Notes under the pieces: generated by a model
The model's input: only the letters and a program-made list of their open reading frames with translations
Databases searched by the model: none
Told to the model about the DNA's origin: nothing
Shown here: positions 11,422 to 21,938 of the stretch, one piece after another
Layout of the letters: every line of letters begins with the position of its first letter
How positions within the stretch are numbered: position 1 is the first letter of the stretch
Source: Sporisorium sorghi
Taxonomy: Eukaryota; Basidiomycota; Ustilaginomycetes; Ustilaginales; Ustilaginaceae
Length of the DNA: 64,000 bases
Direction: 5' to 3'
NCBI GenBank assembly: GCA_023212695.1
Contig: JALCCG010000054.1
Location: 1 to 64,000, forward strand
Made by a program: the position numbers and the translations under genes

Positions 11422-12139
11422 TGGGCGGCATCATGGAGGCTTGCTGACCTTGGAGCTGAGCAGCTTGCTGGTTGGGCTGCTGTGACTGCATCTGCGGCGT
11501 CGAGGGAGGTCGGAAGGCCGGCGCCTGCGGGTTGGCCTGCGCTGCACCTTGAGCCTGGCCGAGACCAGCACCTGCCATGGACATCTGATACTGGTGCTGC
11601 ATGGCTCGCTGCCACGTCTCCTCGAAGGGGGCGAGGTAGTTGCGGTACTCGGTGGCTAAGGCCTGTCCAAGCGCCTGCATCTGAGGTGAGCCGAGGGGAG
11701 CAAGCTCCAGCGACATGGCGATGGCGGGCCATGCTCCCTTCTGATGCGCTCCTTCGCTGCCACCGTGGGCTTGGACGATCTGGTAGAAGCGGTACAGATC
11801 CAACTCTCGCCCGCCAACTTTTGGCAACGAGGTGATGGGAGTGCCTCGCTTCTTCATCAAATCGACGAGCGCCTTCATGAACTGCTCTGGACGCAGCTGG
11901 GGCACGCCTTGCAAGCCCGACATGCCCGGCTGAGAGGCGATGTTGGCGGCACCCATCTGGGGTGAGGGACGCACTTGAGGCGCCTGCTGCGACGGCGGCT
12001 GCGGAACGTTCTGGGTCTGCAGACCGGACTGGTTCAGCATGGGACTACCGAACTGACCTTGTGGTGGACGAGCGGATCCTGGCCTGGTGGGAGGGCGGAT
12101 GACGGGAGAAGCCTGAATGTTGGCCATGGCGCCCATGCC

Positions 12140-12176
<37 letters not shown>

Positions 12177-13275
12177 GGCTGTGGCTGTGGCTGTGGCTGT
12201 GCCTGCTGTGACGGCTGAGCCGATTGCTGCTGCTGTTGTTGCGGCGCTTGCTGCTGTTGCTGTTGCTGCTGTTGCTGATTGTTCTGCTGCATGAGAGCGG
12301 CAAACTGCTGAGCATTCTGTACGTTAAGACGCTGGAGCAATGCAGACTGCAGGCGCTTGGCCTCTGCATGCTGCTGCTGCACCAACTGGCGTTCTTCGGC
12401 GCTGAGATCCGAATTGAGCTTGCTCTCGATGTCAGTGACGCGCTGATGCAACAGCCGCAAGAAATTGAGCGGATTCTGCTGATTGGTCGCGCCAGGAGTC
12501 GCGTCGGGTCGACCGACGGGAGGCCTTTGCTGACCAGGCTGAGCTGGTTGCTGCTGCTGCTGACCTATCATCTGCGGCTGTTGCGCGGTTTGCTGCTGCA
12601 GACCGGACACCTGCTGGGGCGTGGGAGCGCGGGCCATCTGCGGTTGGTTCTGCAAGGAGACCTGAGGCGAAGACTGCAACTGCTGCTGTTGCTGTTGCTG
12701 GGGCGTTTGTTGCTGCTGCTGAGGCTGCTGCTGAGCCGGAACAGCTGGCTGCAAGAACCCTTGCGAGCCCATGGTAGGCGTCGATTGAGGTACACCTGGA
12801 CGCACCTGCTGCAGACCAGCCATCATCTGAGCTTGGGCCTGCATCTGAGGCGTCCTCTGCATACCATTGGCAAAGTTTTGACCGTTGGGCATGTTCACGT
12901 TCATGTTGGACGGACCGGGCTGCAAGGGCCTTGCGACCGCATTCTGATTCTGCGCTGCCTGTTGTTGTTGCTGTTGCTGCTGCTGAGCCTGCATAGCTTG
13001 TTGACGAGTGATCAGTTGCCGCAACTGGTGTGTGGCGCGAAAAAAGAGAAGCGAAGCGAGGGACAAGAAAAGCGAGAGACAGTGTGAGTGAGCGAGCGTG
13101 TTCCCGTGCGGGGCATGCAGATGCAGATGCGCGGCTTAGCGCGGAAATTCGACTTACCTGAATCATCTGCTCTTGTGTCAGATTGCCCTTTTTGGCCTGC
13201 TCGATAGCGTGCGACAGCTGTGCAAACGTCGGCGTAGGCCCTCCAAGCCCACCCATCTGGGGAGCAGCGGCGGCT

Positions 13276-13313
<38 letters not shown>

Positions 13314-13793
13314 TTGCTGCTGCAGATGAGCGGGCTGCGACACAGAAGGTTGCTGATGACCCATCTGTGCTTGCAACTGTGCTTGCAACTGTGCGTGTTG
13401 CTGCTGCGGCTGCTGCGGCTGCTGCTGTTGCGGCTGCTGAGGCGTCTGTTGCTGGAGCATGGGCTGCGGACGCATCATCTGCATGAGCGGATTCTGGTTG
13501 TTGGCCATCATACCGTTAGCAAGCTGCGACTGCTGCTGGGCCATGAACGCCTGAAGCTGCTGCTGATTGAAGCCAGCAGGCAAGCCGAGCTGAGGCATCA
13601 TGGGGTTGCGCTGCTGCATCTGCGGCTGCACACCCGGTGGAGGCTGCGGCTGCGGCTGCGGCTGTGGCTGTTGTTGCGGCATCTGTACAGCTTGCTGCAT
13701 CTGGCTCTGTTGGCGGAGCATGTTGAGCTGCTGAGGCGTGAGGTTGTTGAAGTTGAAGAACGCACCATTGTGCGACTGGTCGAAGCCCGACAT
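8591..13793 (-). CDS. ARID-domain, polyglutamine-rich SWI/SNF-type subunit (Swi1-like)
   Basis: Two exons: 13793-13158 and 13024-8591. The intron (13157-13025, 133 bases, GTAAGT...CAG) is in phase 0. The product is 1689 aa. Residues 1-560 are dominated by Gln, Pro and Met. An ARID/BRIGHT DNA-binding domain lies at about 583-675 (FMKALVDLMKKRG, VGGRELDLYRFYQIV, YRNYLAPFE). There are several pure Gln tracts, the longest near 747-765. A conserved helical region follows at about 1000-1130. A Lys/Ala-rich basic segment and an acidic/Ser/Gly-rich tail end the protein. ARID plus long Gln tracts is typical of the fungal Swi1/Sol1 subunit of SWI/SNF chromatin remodelers, which helps target the complex to promoters. 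I do not see the usual C-terminal armadillo-like region clearly, so Swi1 is an inference; the ARID domain is direct. Confidence 0.8.
11366..11419 (-). repeat. CAG/CAA trinucleotide array encoding polyglutamine
   Basis: About 18 consecutive Gln codons of the ARID protein, mainly CAG with some CAA. Further Gln arrays in the same gene lie near 10867-10897, 12142-12175 and 13270-13322. They are likely to vary in length between strains. Confidence 0.85.
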
Positions 13794-16700
13794 GGTGGTG
13801 GCGAGAAGACACGGATGTCGAGGTGGTAGCGAACCAGATGGGATCGAGGATGCCAGCGCGCGCGGCTTGAGCGTGCTCTGCTCAGAGTGCCGAGGCTTGT
13901 GACGATCTAGACGTCCGCAGGCTAGCTCTCTACTTGGCGATCAGAGGAGCGAGGAAGCGGAGCGGATGTATGACGGAAAGGCCACTTGGAGCTGATGAAG
14001 CTCTTTTGGGCAAAGGTCAGATGGAAGAGGCGAGACGATGGACGCCTGACATTCAAGACGATGAGAGCTGCGACGTGTCGGAATGTGCGGATGAAATCGA
14101 GACGGAGGGGCAACAGTCGCTTGCGGTGCCGTTTCGAGCAAACCGATCTGTGCGTGCCGAGTATTAATGAAGTCGGTGTGCAAGGGGTCTCAACCTGAGA
14201 CGCACGGGAAGCAAGCGAAGAAAAAATGTGGCGCGATGAGCAGAGAAGCGAGGGTATGACGCTGAAGACACTGGAACGGAAGATCGAGGTCGCGGATCGA
14301 TGCCAGACTCGAGATGGAGCAGGAGAGGATGTGTGCGAGTCGGATGGGTATAAATTATGGATGCGGCTGGGTGACCGGTACGAAGTGGAAGCTGTCGGTC
14401 GGTCGGTAGGTAGGTGAGCTATCCGGAGTGTGGACAGCGAGGAAGGCCAAGGTTGGATGGCTGTCGGCTATGTCGCAGCTAGGTATAGGCCGGACAGTGG
14501 TGTGTAAGAGGTCGATGTACGGATGGGTGGATCGATCCGGACGCCAACAGCTGAAAAGAACGAACGAAGCCGGAACCACGTGTGGCAAGTCTTGGAGCCA
14601 CGCACGAAATCAAAAAGAAAAAAGAAAAAAAAAGGGAGAAGAGGTGCTCCGGTCGGAGGAGTTGGGGCCGACGAGGAGGAGGAGGATGGTGATGAAGATG
14701 ATGAGGATGATGATGGCGACGACGACGACGACGACAACGGAGCGGCAAAGGGTCCAAGGAAGGACGAGGCAGCAGCCAACGCGAATCGAGAAACTTGCCA
14801 GAGGGACAGCGAGGCAGGCAGGCACACAGGCAGAGGCGGAGAGAGGCAGAGGCGGGCAGTCCAAAAACCATGCACGGCGCGAGGCAAAAGCGAGAGAGGA
14901 GCGGACCTGCACATCGGAAAGAGAGAGGGTCAGCAGCCCCGTCTCACTTTCTCTCCCTCACTCACTCACTCGCCCAGTCTAGTCCGTCGACTGACGGCGG
15001 CGGCAGAGATTAAGCTCAAAAAATCGAGAAAATCGAAAAACGAAAACGAAAACGAAAAAGGGTGCTGCTGCTGTGCTACTGCCTGCTGCTTCTGCTCCAG
15101 ATCTCACGAAGACCAGCAGCAGCAGCAGCAGCAGAGAAGCACGCACGTCGAGATCCGGATAGTCGCGTTGCTGCCTTTTTTTTTTTTTTTTTTTTTTTCG
15201 TTCACGACAGGTTTGCTCTAAATTTCGTCCAATTTTGGTTTTCGAATTTGGGCGTTTGGTTCGGGATGTGCGACGCTCATGGCACACACACACACAGAGC
15301 TCACAGAGGCAGAAGCAGAGAGAGGGTCCACGAGATTGCAGTCGATGCCGTCGTCATACAGTAGGCGTGCACATTCTGACTTGGATTTCCAGATTCATGG
15401 GCGCTGGTCATCGACACGAGAACGAGAGAGCTGGCAATCATACCAAGACGCCAGCAGTCGAACCTGTCTTCTCGCCTCCGCCCATTTCCTTGTCGTATTG
15501 CAGCTGCGTGGGAGAGTAAGAGTCCGCTGCCACCTATGGACTGAGCCGGCTCAGCAATGCCAGCTCGGCGCTTGCAGACCCGATTTTCGGCTGGCTTGCG
15601 TGCCAACTCTATTTTGTGCTGAGTGCGATAGTGGAGCAGAGATGCAGAAGCTCGTTGCTTGTAACTCATGAGTCGAGCTGTACTCAGAGTGAAGTGAGTT
15701 GAAAACCTTGGGGAGGAGAAGGAGAGGGACGACCCACGCCTACCTACCGTGCGATGCTGCGGAAGGCGAGCCGATCACGGACTCGGCCTGGATCCACGGC
15801 CCACCGCTGCTTCTGCTTCTGCATCGGCACAAGAAGGAGACGGCGGGCATGGTGGACGGTCTGTACCGCAATGGAATGTTGCATTGCGATATGCATCCAT
15901 GCTCCGACCCATCCATGAAAAACCGCTGGACCGGCTCCATTTCATGCTGCTCGTGGGCTAGCGGTGGCGTGCGGAGACAAGCTCATGTTTGTGGATTGGC
16001 AAATCATCCCAGCCTGGTGGCGTTGAAAAATGCTCCGCCCGCTCGTCCCGCACATCAAACATCAAGCGTGCAAGATGCATTGAAGTGAACGGTCATCATA
16101 GACGTGGTCGGAGAGCGCGCTCTCGAAGTCAACTCTTGTTGGTCGCTGTCGTGTTGAAGCATAGCGCTTTATCAAACAGACCCGCCGCTAGTTAGACGCT
16201 GGCCGTCCCCGACGCCCATCGTATCGGTTACAGAGTGCGACAAGATTTTTAGCGCCAAATGAAAGTCCAAGGAGGTCCCGAAAAATTTGAAAGTCCAGCA
16301 GCAGGCAGCGAGAGCATCGCACCTTGCCTTGCCATTCCGAACTTGCATTCTTGCACTTGGTGACTGACGAGGTGCCCGTCGGAACCCTTGCTTGCTTGTT
16401 TGTCTGTCTGTCTGTCTCGACCGTGTTTGCTGTAAGCGAGGCGGCCAATTTCTAGATTTCCAAGTTTCAAGTGATTCTCAAAGCTGGAGCAGCTGCAGGA
16501 ACACACATCTCAGGAAGCGCAAAAATGTGCCTTTTTCCAAAGCCTTGTTTTGTTTTGGCGGATTTTCTGTTCCTTTTTTCCTTCTCGAGATTCTCGTCCT
16601 GTTTCTGTCTCACTTGGTCCAACCGGAGCGAGAGACTTCTTCGCAATCCCCCTCCGACAGCAGCAAGACCGCTCGCCAACAAACAATCAGTGCGTCGCGT

Positions 16701-16880
16701 CGGAAGCATGGTCCTTATTACGAATAGGAGAGAAGGTCGGATGGGCGCATGCTCCCACCCGTGGGGCTCCTCTGCCAGAAGGCCCTTTGTTGTTTGACCC
16801 ACCACCACCACTGCCGTGTGCTGGTGTAGACGAGCCGCTCCTCTCCAGCGTATCGAGTATTGCTCACTCGCGTCGAGCAT

Positions 16881-16920
<40 letters not shown>

Positions 16921-17755
16921 GGCTAGGATTACATTCGGATGGAGATTACCCCTTCCCCTGTCGTACAAGACCCATCGAGAGGAGCACAGGGCAGCATGAG
17001 ATTGGACCCTGAAGATGCAACTGCAGTCTTGTTCTTCGGCAATCAAGCGTCGTTTGCAGCTTTGTTAGCCGCCGCCGCCGCCGCTTCTTTTTCCTTTTCT
17101 TTGGAATTTCTCTTTCTTTCCAGCTCGAGCGCGCGTGCATTGCTGCCTTCCTTCCCGTGTCGCCTTGCCCGCAGAGCGTTGGTTGGCTGCCGCTGCAAAG
17201 CACACTGTCAGTCAGTTCAGTCACACTGCCGCTCTGCAACTGCAGTCCTATCTAGACTCAGCCTTCTTCATACTCTAATCTCTCTCACTCGCCCACCTCT
17301 CTTTCTGCATTCAACGACGACAAGGACAACGGCGAGGATGCAAGCTGTGCTCCATCACCAGCGATTTTGTTACTAAACACGCTTCACGCCAACGAGCTGC
17401 CACCAAACTACTGCACACGCTATCTCTCGGTGGGTCAGGCTCGCGACCACCTAGCATACAGGCATCGCCCTCGTCGTCCTGCTGAGGCTGCTGCCACACT
17501 AATTTAGTCTCAACACCATCGCAGCTTCATCTCAATCCACCTAGTCTTTGTCACCCACCGGCACGTACGCCCACCGTAGCTCCAGAGGGCCCCACCGCGT
17601 TCAGGTCGACCTTGCTCTGCGTCTAAGCTGCGAGTCTTATCCCGTCAAATCTCCGGTCGAACCTCCTCTTCGCAGACGCATAAATACTCGCGCGATCCCC
17701 TCCGACATCCCCCCCCTTCAGCTGCCCCCAGTACAGCCTCTGCTCCTCGTCAACC
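13794..17755. other. Long gene-poor divergent intergenic region
   Basis: Nearly 4 kb between the minus-strand ARID gene and the plus-strand ABC transporter, the longest gap in the window. It holds purine-rich GAGGAG/GATGAT stretches (14675-14745), a CAG run near 15111-15135, T23 at 15176-15198 and A36 at 16883-16918. The open frames across it (for example 14523-15221) are translations of simple repeats. It may carry long 5' leaders or non-coding RNA, but no conserved gene is visible. Confidence 0.5.
16883..16918. repeat. Poly(A) tract, 36 bases
   Basis: Uninterrupted A36 in the intergenic region about 840 bases upstream of the ABC transporter start. Poly(dA:dT) tracts of this kind exclude nucleosomes in fungal promoters. 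An untemplated retrotransposition tail is the other possibility, but no element body precedes it. Confidence 0.9.
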
Positions 17756-20707
17756 ATGTCCGTCAGCGCTCTGTCCATGTACAAGAGCTGTCCGCCTGGC
17801 CTCGCATCGGTCAACGGCACAGCTTGCAATACAGCCACCTGCAATTCCACCTTTGTCGCTCCCGATGCGCGCGTTATCAAGCCAGTCTCCGACAAGCAGT
17901 GCCCTTCGTGCGACGCTGGTTTCGGTGGCATCAATTGCAACGTCTGCCAGTCGGCTGGCTCCTGTCAAGCTCGCAAATCGGCGCTCGGTGTCGGCACCCC
18001 CAGCTCTCTCTTTGGCAGCAACGAGACGCTCGTCTGTCACAAGCAACCTTCCGCAGTCACCACCACTTATATCGACTGCGATGTCAAGCAACCCACCGTC
18101 AACGGCGTCTACCCCGGCGAGATGCGCATGACGCTCTCCAAGACGTACAAGCCCGACTCGTTCTCCGCCACCGGCCTTGCCAGCTGGCCTGTAGAAAGCA
18201 ACACGGCGCTCTCGCAGGTCTGGCTCGACGGTGTCGAGCAATTTTACTGTCAAGCCAGCGGCTGTTCTGCCCGCAATTCGTCGTCCACCCTCAGTCCGCA
18301 GGGCGACGCCGCGCTTGGAAGCAGCCTCTGGACGTGCACCAGCCTCAAATGTTACTGCATTCCGGGCACCACCATGTGCGGCAAGGGCCAGCTCGATCTG
18401 TCGCCCGTCATCAACAGCCTCAACGGCACGCTCACCATGCCATGCGACTATGTCGATCCCAACAACGCCACCGCCACCTCCCATTGCGCTTTTCGAGGCG
18501 AGCTGCTCAACAACTTTCTCGGCCAAGAAGGTCTTCCCCTCGACAATTGTCAGTTTGGATCGTGCGTCACCCAAGCCGAGCTCGACAACTTTTACGCGAC
18601 TGGGTCGGGCGAGGGCGACAGTCAGCAGTCCGGCTCGTCGCTCAGCAACGCTGTCATTGCCGGTCTCGTCATTCTCGGTGTAGCCGTTGCTGCCGTTGTA
18701 GCTCTATTGCTGTTTGGGTTTTGGCAGCAGAGAAAGGCAAGACGACTTCCGAAAGCCGCAGGTCAAGGTCCCGTGGGTCTTCAGTGGGAGAACATCAACT
18801 ACGCCGTCCCCACCAAGACTGGTCTTGCCGCCGCACTCCGCACCAAGAAGGACGGTGGTCAGCTTGCAGAAGTCCTGCCTACGTCGGGCTTCGATGACGA
18901 TGGCGTCGCCCACCTCGACTCTCCCTCTCCCAACAAGAACAGCCTGACTGTCCTGCGCAACAGCTCTGGCCGTATTCAGCCGGGGAATATGGTGGCCGTG
19001 CTTGGCCCTTCCGGTGCCGGCAAGACGAGTCTGGTCGAGATCCTGGCTGGGCGACACAAGATCGGACGCGTTTCAGGTAGCATCCGTGCCATCGATGCCT
19101 CCCTCGAGCCCGATTCTGGGTCCACATCATCGCGACGTGCCATTGGTTTCGTGGATCAGGAGGACGCCCTACCCGCGTTCTCGACTGTCCGCGAAGCACT
19201 GCAGATGTCTGCCGACCTCTCGCTACCCGACAATGTCCTGCTCACCGAAAAGCGCGAGATCGTCGACAAGGTGATCCGCCAGCTCGGCCTCGAGCGAGTC
19301 GCCAACAAGCGCATCGGCGATGCGAGTCGCCGCGGTCTATCTGGAGGCGAGAGGCGCAGGGTGTCGATTGGATGTGCGCTTGTGTCGCGTCCTCGCCTGC
19401 TGATTGCCGACGAGCCGCTGTCCGGTCTCGATGCCTTTTCGGCAGCGCGGGTGATCTCTGCGCTGCGGGAGCTGGCGACTGGTTCGCAGGTGGGCAGCAC
19501 GACAGTGATCGTGACGGTGCACCAGCCTTCTTCGGACATCTATTACAGCTTTGATCAGATCATGCTCATGTCGCAGGGTGCGGTGCTGTACCACGGCTCG
19601 CCCGCCGAGTCGCTCGCGTGGTGCGAGAGGCAGGGCGAGCAGTGTCCCGCTGGCCACAATGTCGCGGATCACCTGCTCAAGATCGCGTCTTCTCCCGATG
19701 CCTCGCTCGGCAGCAGTGTCGGTGGCGACAAGGGTCTGCGCGAGAAGACGAGCAACGTCTCAACCGAGGGCTCGGCGAGTCGCGATGCGGATGGGACCGG
19801 CTCGCAAGGCGTCGCTGTGGCAGCGGGCGCGTCGTGGGAGAAGACGGTCGGTGGCTCGTCGATGGCCTCGTTCATGACGCAGATCGCGACGCTGAGCCGA
19901 CGCAACTTCATCACGGCTCGTCGGGACCCTGGTGGGGCGTTGGCGCACATTGTCGGCGCTGTCGTCATCGGCTTGATTGTGGGCGGATGCTTCTACCAGG
20001 TCAAGCTGACGATTGCCGGGTTCCAGAACCGCGTCGGGTCGATGTACTTTCTGTTCATCCTGCTGTCGTTCTCGGCGCTCTCGTCTGCGACCGCGCTGAC
20101 GAAAGCGCGCCCGCTCATGATGCGCGAACGCGCCAACGGGCTGTACGGCTCGCTAGCGTGGCTGGTGAGCTACGTGGTCTACGACGCGATTCTGCTGCGT
20201 GTCATCCCCGCGCTGCTGCTCAGCATCATCCTCTACTGGATGGTAGGCATGAAGCCACAGGCCAACTACTTTTTCGAGTTCCTCCTCATCGCCGTGCTCT
20301 TCCACATCGCCATGGCGCTGTACAACATGGTGCTGGCGGCGCTCATCGAGGACTTGTCGATTTCCATCCTATTTGCGGGGGTGTTCATCCTGTTCAACAT
20401 CGGGTTTGGTGGGTTCCTGCTCAACTTGAACGACCTCTCGCCCGCGGTGAAATGGTTGCAGTGGATCTGCCCCATGAAGTATGCGCTCGAGGCGGTCGCG
20501 AGCCACGAGCTGAGCGGGCTGCAGCTGGTGGACACGGTGGGCGGCGTGAGCGTGACCGCGTCCGTGTCGGTGTTCTCGGGCAATCTGTTTGCGTTCAGGG
20601 ATGATGCGTTTTACAGGGATCTGCTGGTGTTGGCTCTGGCGTTTGTTGTGGGTTTCTTTGTGTTGTTGGCGGGTGCGGTGGAGTGGAGGATGCGCGAGCG
20701 TCGTTGA
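17756..20707 (+). CDS. ADP1: ABCG-type transporter with Cys-rich N-domain (ADP1-like)
   Basis: 983 aa, intronless, with the ATG in good context (CAACCATGTCC). Residues 1-300 are Cys-rich with many N-glycosylation sequons and an EGF-like CPSCDAGFGGINCNVCQ segment. A membrane helix follows at about 303-327. Then comes a nucleotide-binding domain with Walker A GPSGAGKT at 417-424, signature LSGGE at 528-532 and Walker B LLIADE at 548-553. A G-type membrane domain of about six helices ends the chain (roughly 735-980). This order (Cys-rich exodomain, helix, NBD, TMD) is that of yeast Adp1, a half-transporter of the ABCG/White group with no firmly known substrate. The family normally starts with a signal peptide. 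None is visible here, so either the first helix acts as a reverse anchor or a 5' exon is missing from this model. Confidence 0.88.
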   Translation: MSVSALSMYKSCPPGLASVNGTACNTATCNSTFVAPDARVIKPVSDKQCPSCDAGFGGINCNVCQSAGSCQARKSALGVGTPSSLFGSNETLVCHKQPSAVTTTYIDCDVKQPTVNGVYPGEMRMTLSKTYKPDSFSATGLASWPVESNTALSQVWLDGVEQFYCQASGCSARNSSSTLSPQGDAALGSSLWTCTSLKCYCIPGTTMCGKGQLDLSPVINSLNGTLTMPCDYVDPNNATATSHCAFRGELLNNFLGQEGLPLDNCQFGSCVTQAELDNFYATGSGEGDSQQSGSSLSNAVIAGLVILGVAVAAVVALLLFGFWQQRKARRLPKAAGQGPVGLQWENINYAVPTKTGLAAALRTKKDGGQLAEVLPTSGFDDDGVAHLDSPSPNKNSLTVLRNSSGRIQPGNMVAVLGPSGAGKTSLVEILAGRHKIGRVSGSIRAIDASLEPDSGSTSSRRAIGFVDQEDALPAFSTVREALQMSADLSLPDNVLLTEKREIVDKVIRQLGLERVANKRIGDASRRGLSGGERRRVSIGCALVSRPRLLIADEPLSGLDAFSAARVISALRELATGSQVGSTTVIVTVHQPSSDIYYSFDQIMLMSQGAVLYHGSPAESLAWCERQGEQCPAGHNVADHLLKIASSPDASLGSSVGGDKGLREKTSNVSTEGSASRDADGTGSQGVAVAAGASWEKTVGGSSMASFMTQIATLSRRNFITARRDPGGALAHIVGAVVIGLIVGGCFYQVKLTIAGFQNRVGSMYFLFILLSFSALSSATALTKARPLMMRERANGLYGSLAWLVSYVVYDAILLRVIPALLLSIILYWMVGMKPQANYFFEFLLIAVLFHIAMALYNMVLAALIEDLSISILFAGVFILFNIGFGGFLLNLNDLSPAVKWLQWICPMKYALEAVASHELSGLQLVDTVGGVSVTASVSVFSGNLFAFRDDAFYRDLLVLALAFVVGFFVLLAGAVEWRMRERR

Positions 20708-20861
20708 TCTTGTTCATAGATTGTGTCACGCTGTTCTTCTCATACACATGCTCGTTTCGATGACCGTTAGCTTGGGGATGGAGTCTCCGTGCTTTCGATC
20801 GTTGCTGCTGAGGAACGAGCGGGTTAGAGAAACGTGTTGATTTGATTACTCGTTGGGCTTT

Positions 20862-21151
20862 TTACATGACAGGATCCTGAACAGGCTTGTTGCCCTCCGA
20901 ACCGGGACCGCCTCGAGCGTCGAACTCTGTGTCGCAAGATCAAATGGCATCGTCAGCGTCTACGCCCTGCCACAACACTGTGGAACCTAGCTCGACTTAC
21001 CCTTGGGATCCTTAGTAGGCACCGACTCGCGGCCCGCAGCGCCGGGGATCTGGGGCTCGCCCTTCTCAGCGCGCTGGGCGTTGGCCTGCTGGCGCTCGGC
21101 GTCGTTCTTGAACTGTGCCGAGGCGGCGGGGTCTTGGAAGGTCTTCTCCAT
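20862..21151 (-). CDS. Small hydrophilic protein, 71 aa, two exons
   Basis: Exon 1 is 21151-21001 and exon 2 is 926 to 862 of the 20-kb block (20926-20862). The 74-base intron has donor GTAAGT, a CTGAC branch site and a CAG acceptor, and splicing leaves one open frame ending in TAA. The protein starts MEKTFQDPAASAQFKND and ends KPVQDPVM. It is highly charged, with no Cys or hydrophobic segment, and looks intrinsically disordered, somewhat like small stress or seed-type hydrophilins. I do not recognise the family. It is convergent with the ABC transporter (154 bases between stops) and shares a 790-base divergent promoter with EBP2. The clean intron supports a real gene. Confidence 0.7.
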
Positions 21152-21794
21152 TTTGAGTGTGTGTTGTGTTTGGCGGGAAAGGGCAAGAAGTGGTGGTGGC
21201 TGCGAAAGAACTAGGTCTGTTTGCGTTCAAGGAGCTGCTTATATAGGATGCGCTGAGCGGGGAGGAGCCGCAGCTGAGCCGAGGCACCGCAAACCGGAGC
21301 GCTCACTGACATCAGACAGCAGAGAAGGTGCTTGTCACACGAGGCAGAACTTTCTCTCACTCTCTCTCGCCAGTCGCCCTTGCACGTCTGTTGCGGGTGC
21401 GAAGATCGACGACCAGCGAAAGGCACCGGAAGAACCTTCAGGCATCGGATCTGTATTTTGACGTCAGGTTGAGCAGCGACAGCTCGGGAAGCCTTCAACA
21501 CAGTCTCAGGGTTCATCGGATCGGCGAAAAGCGCTTGGTACAAGAGCTGTGTACGGTCAGTCAGCACGACAGGTTCGGATCGAGGCGCAAAGTGACAGAC
21601 GGCGTGGACATGCATGCAGGCTGATTCATCGTCTGCCGTGATTCAACCGAGAATTTTCCTGACTTTGTTAGTTGCGCTGAGCCAACATTCCATCAAAATA
21701 AGGCTGACAGTGCATGACATAAGCGCCAAAAAAGTTGCGAAGCTCGAAATTTTTCCTGAGCTTTTTTGATGTGTGGAGAAAGGAAGAAAAAAGG

Positions 21795-21832
<38 letters not shown>

Positions 21833-21938
21833 GCTTCAAACTTCCACTGCCACTTGGCCTTTTGCTCGATACACGTCCCCTGGTGCTCGCGACCCCATCT
21901 GCACACCACCATCACCACTTTTGCTACATCACACAGCA
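21152..21938. other. Divergent promoter region with 35-base poly(A) tract
   Basis: Lies between the 71-aa gene (minus) and EBP2 (plus). A35 at 21795-21829 sits about 110 bases before the EBP2 ATG, where it could act as a nucleosome-excluding element. No gene is seen. Confidence 0.6.

Noticed and set aside
11366..13322. CTG/CAG arrays considered as CRISPR-like or satellite repeats
   Set aside because: They are in-frame glutamine codons within a gene, without spacers.
14523..15221. 232-codon frame with acidic run
   Set aside because: It is a translation of GAGGAG/GATGAT and poly(T) simple sequence; no conserved segment.
17548..18897. 449-codon Arg/His/Gln-rich frame
   Set aside because: It overlaps the ABC transporter in another frame and covers its Cys-rich domain codons.
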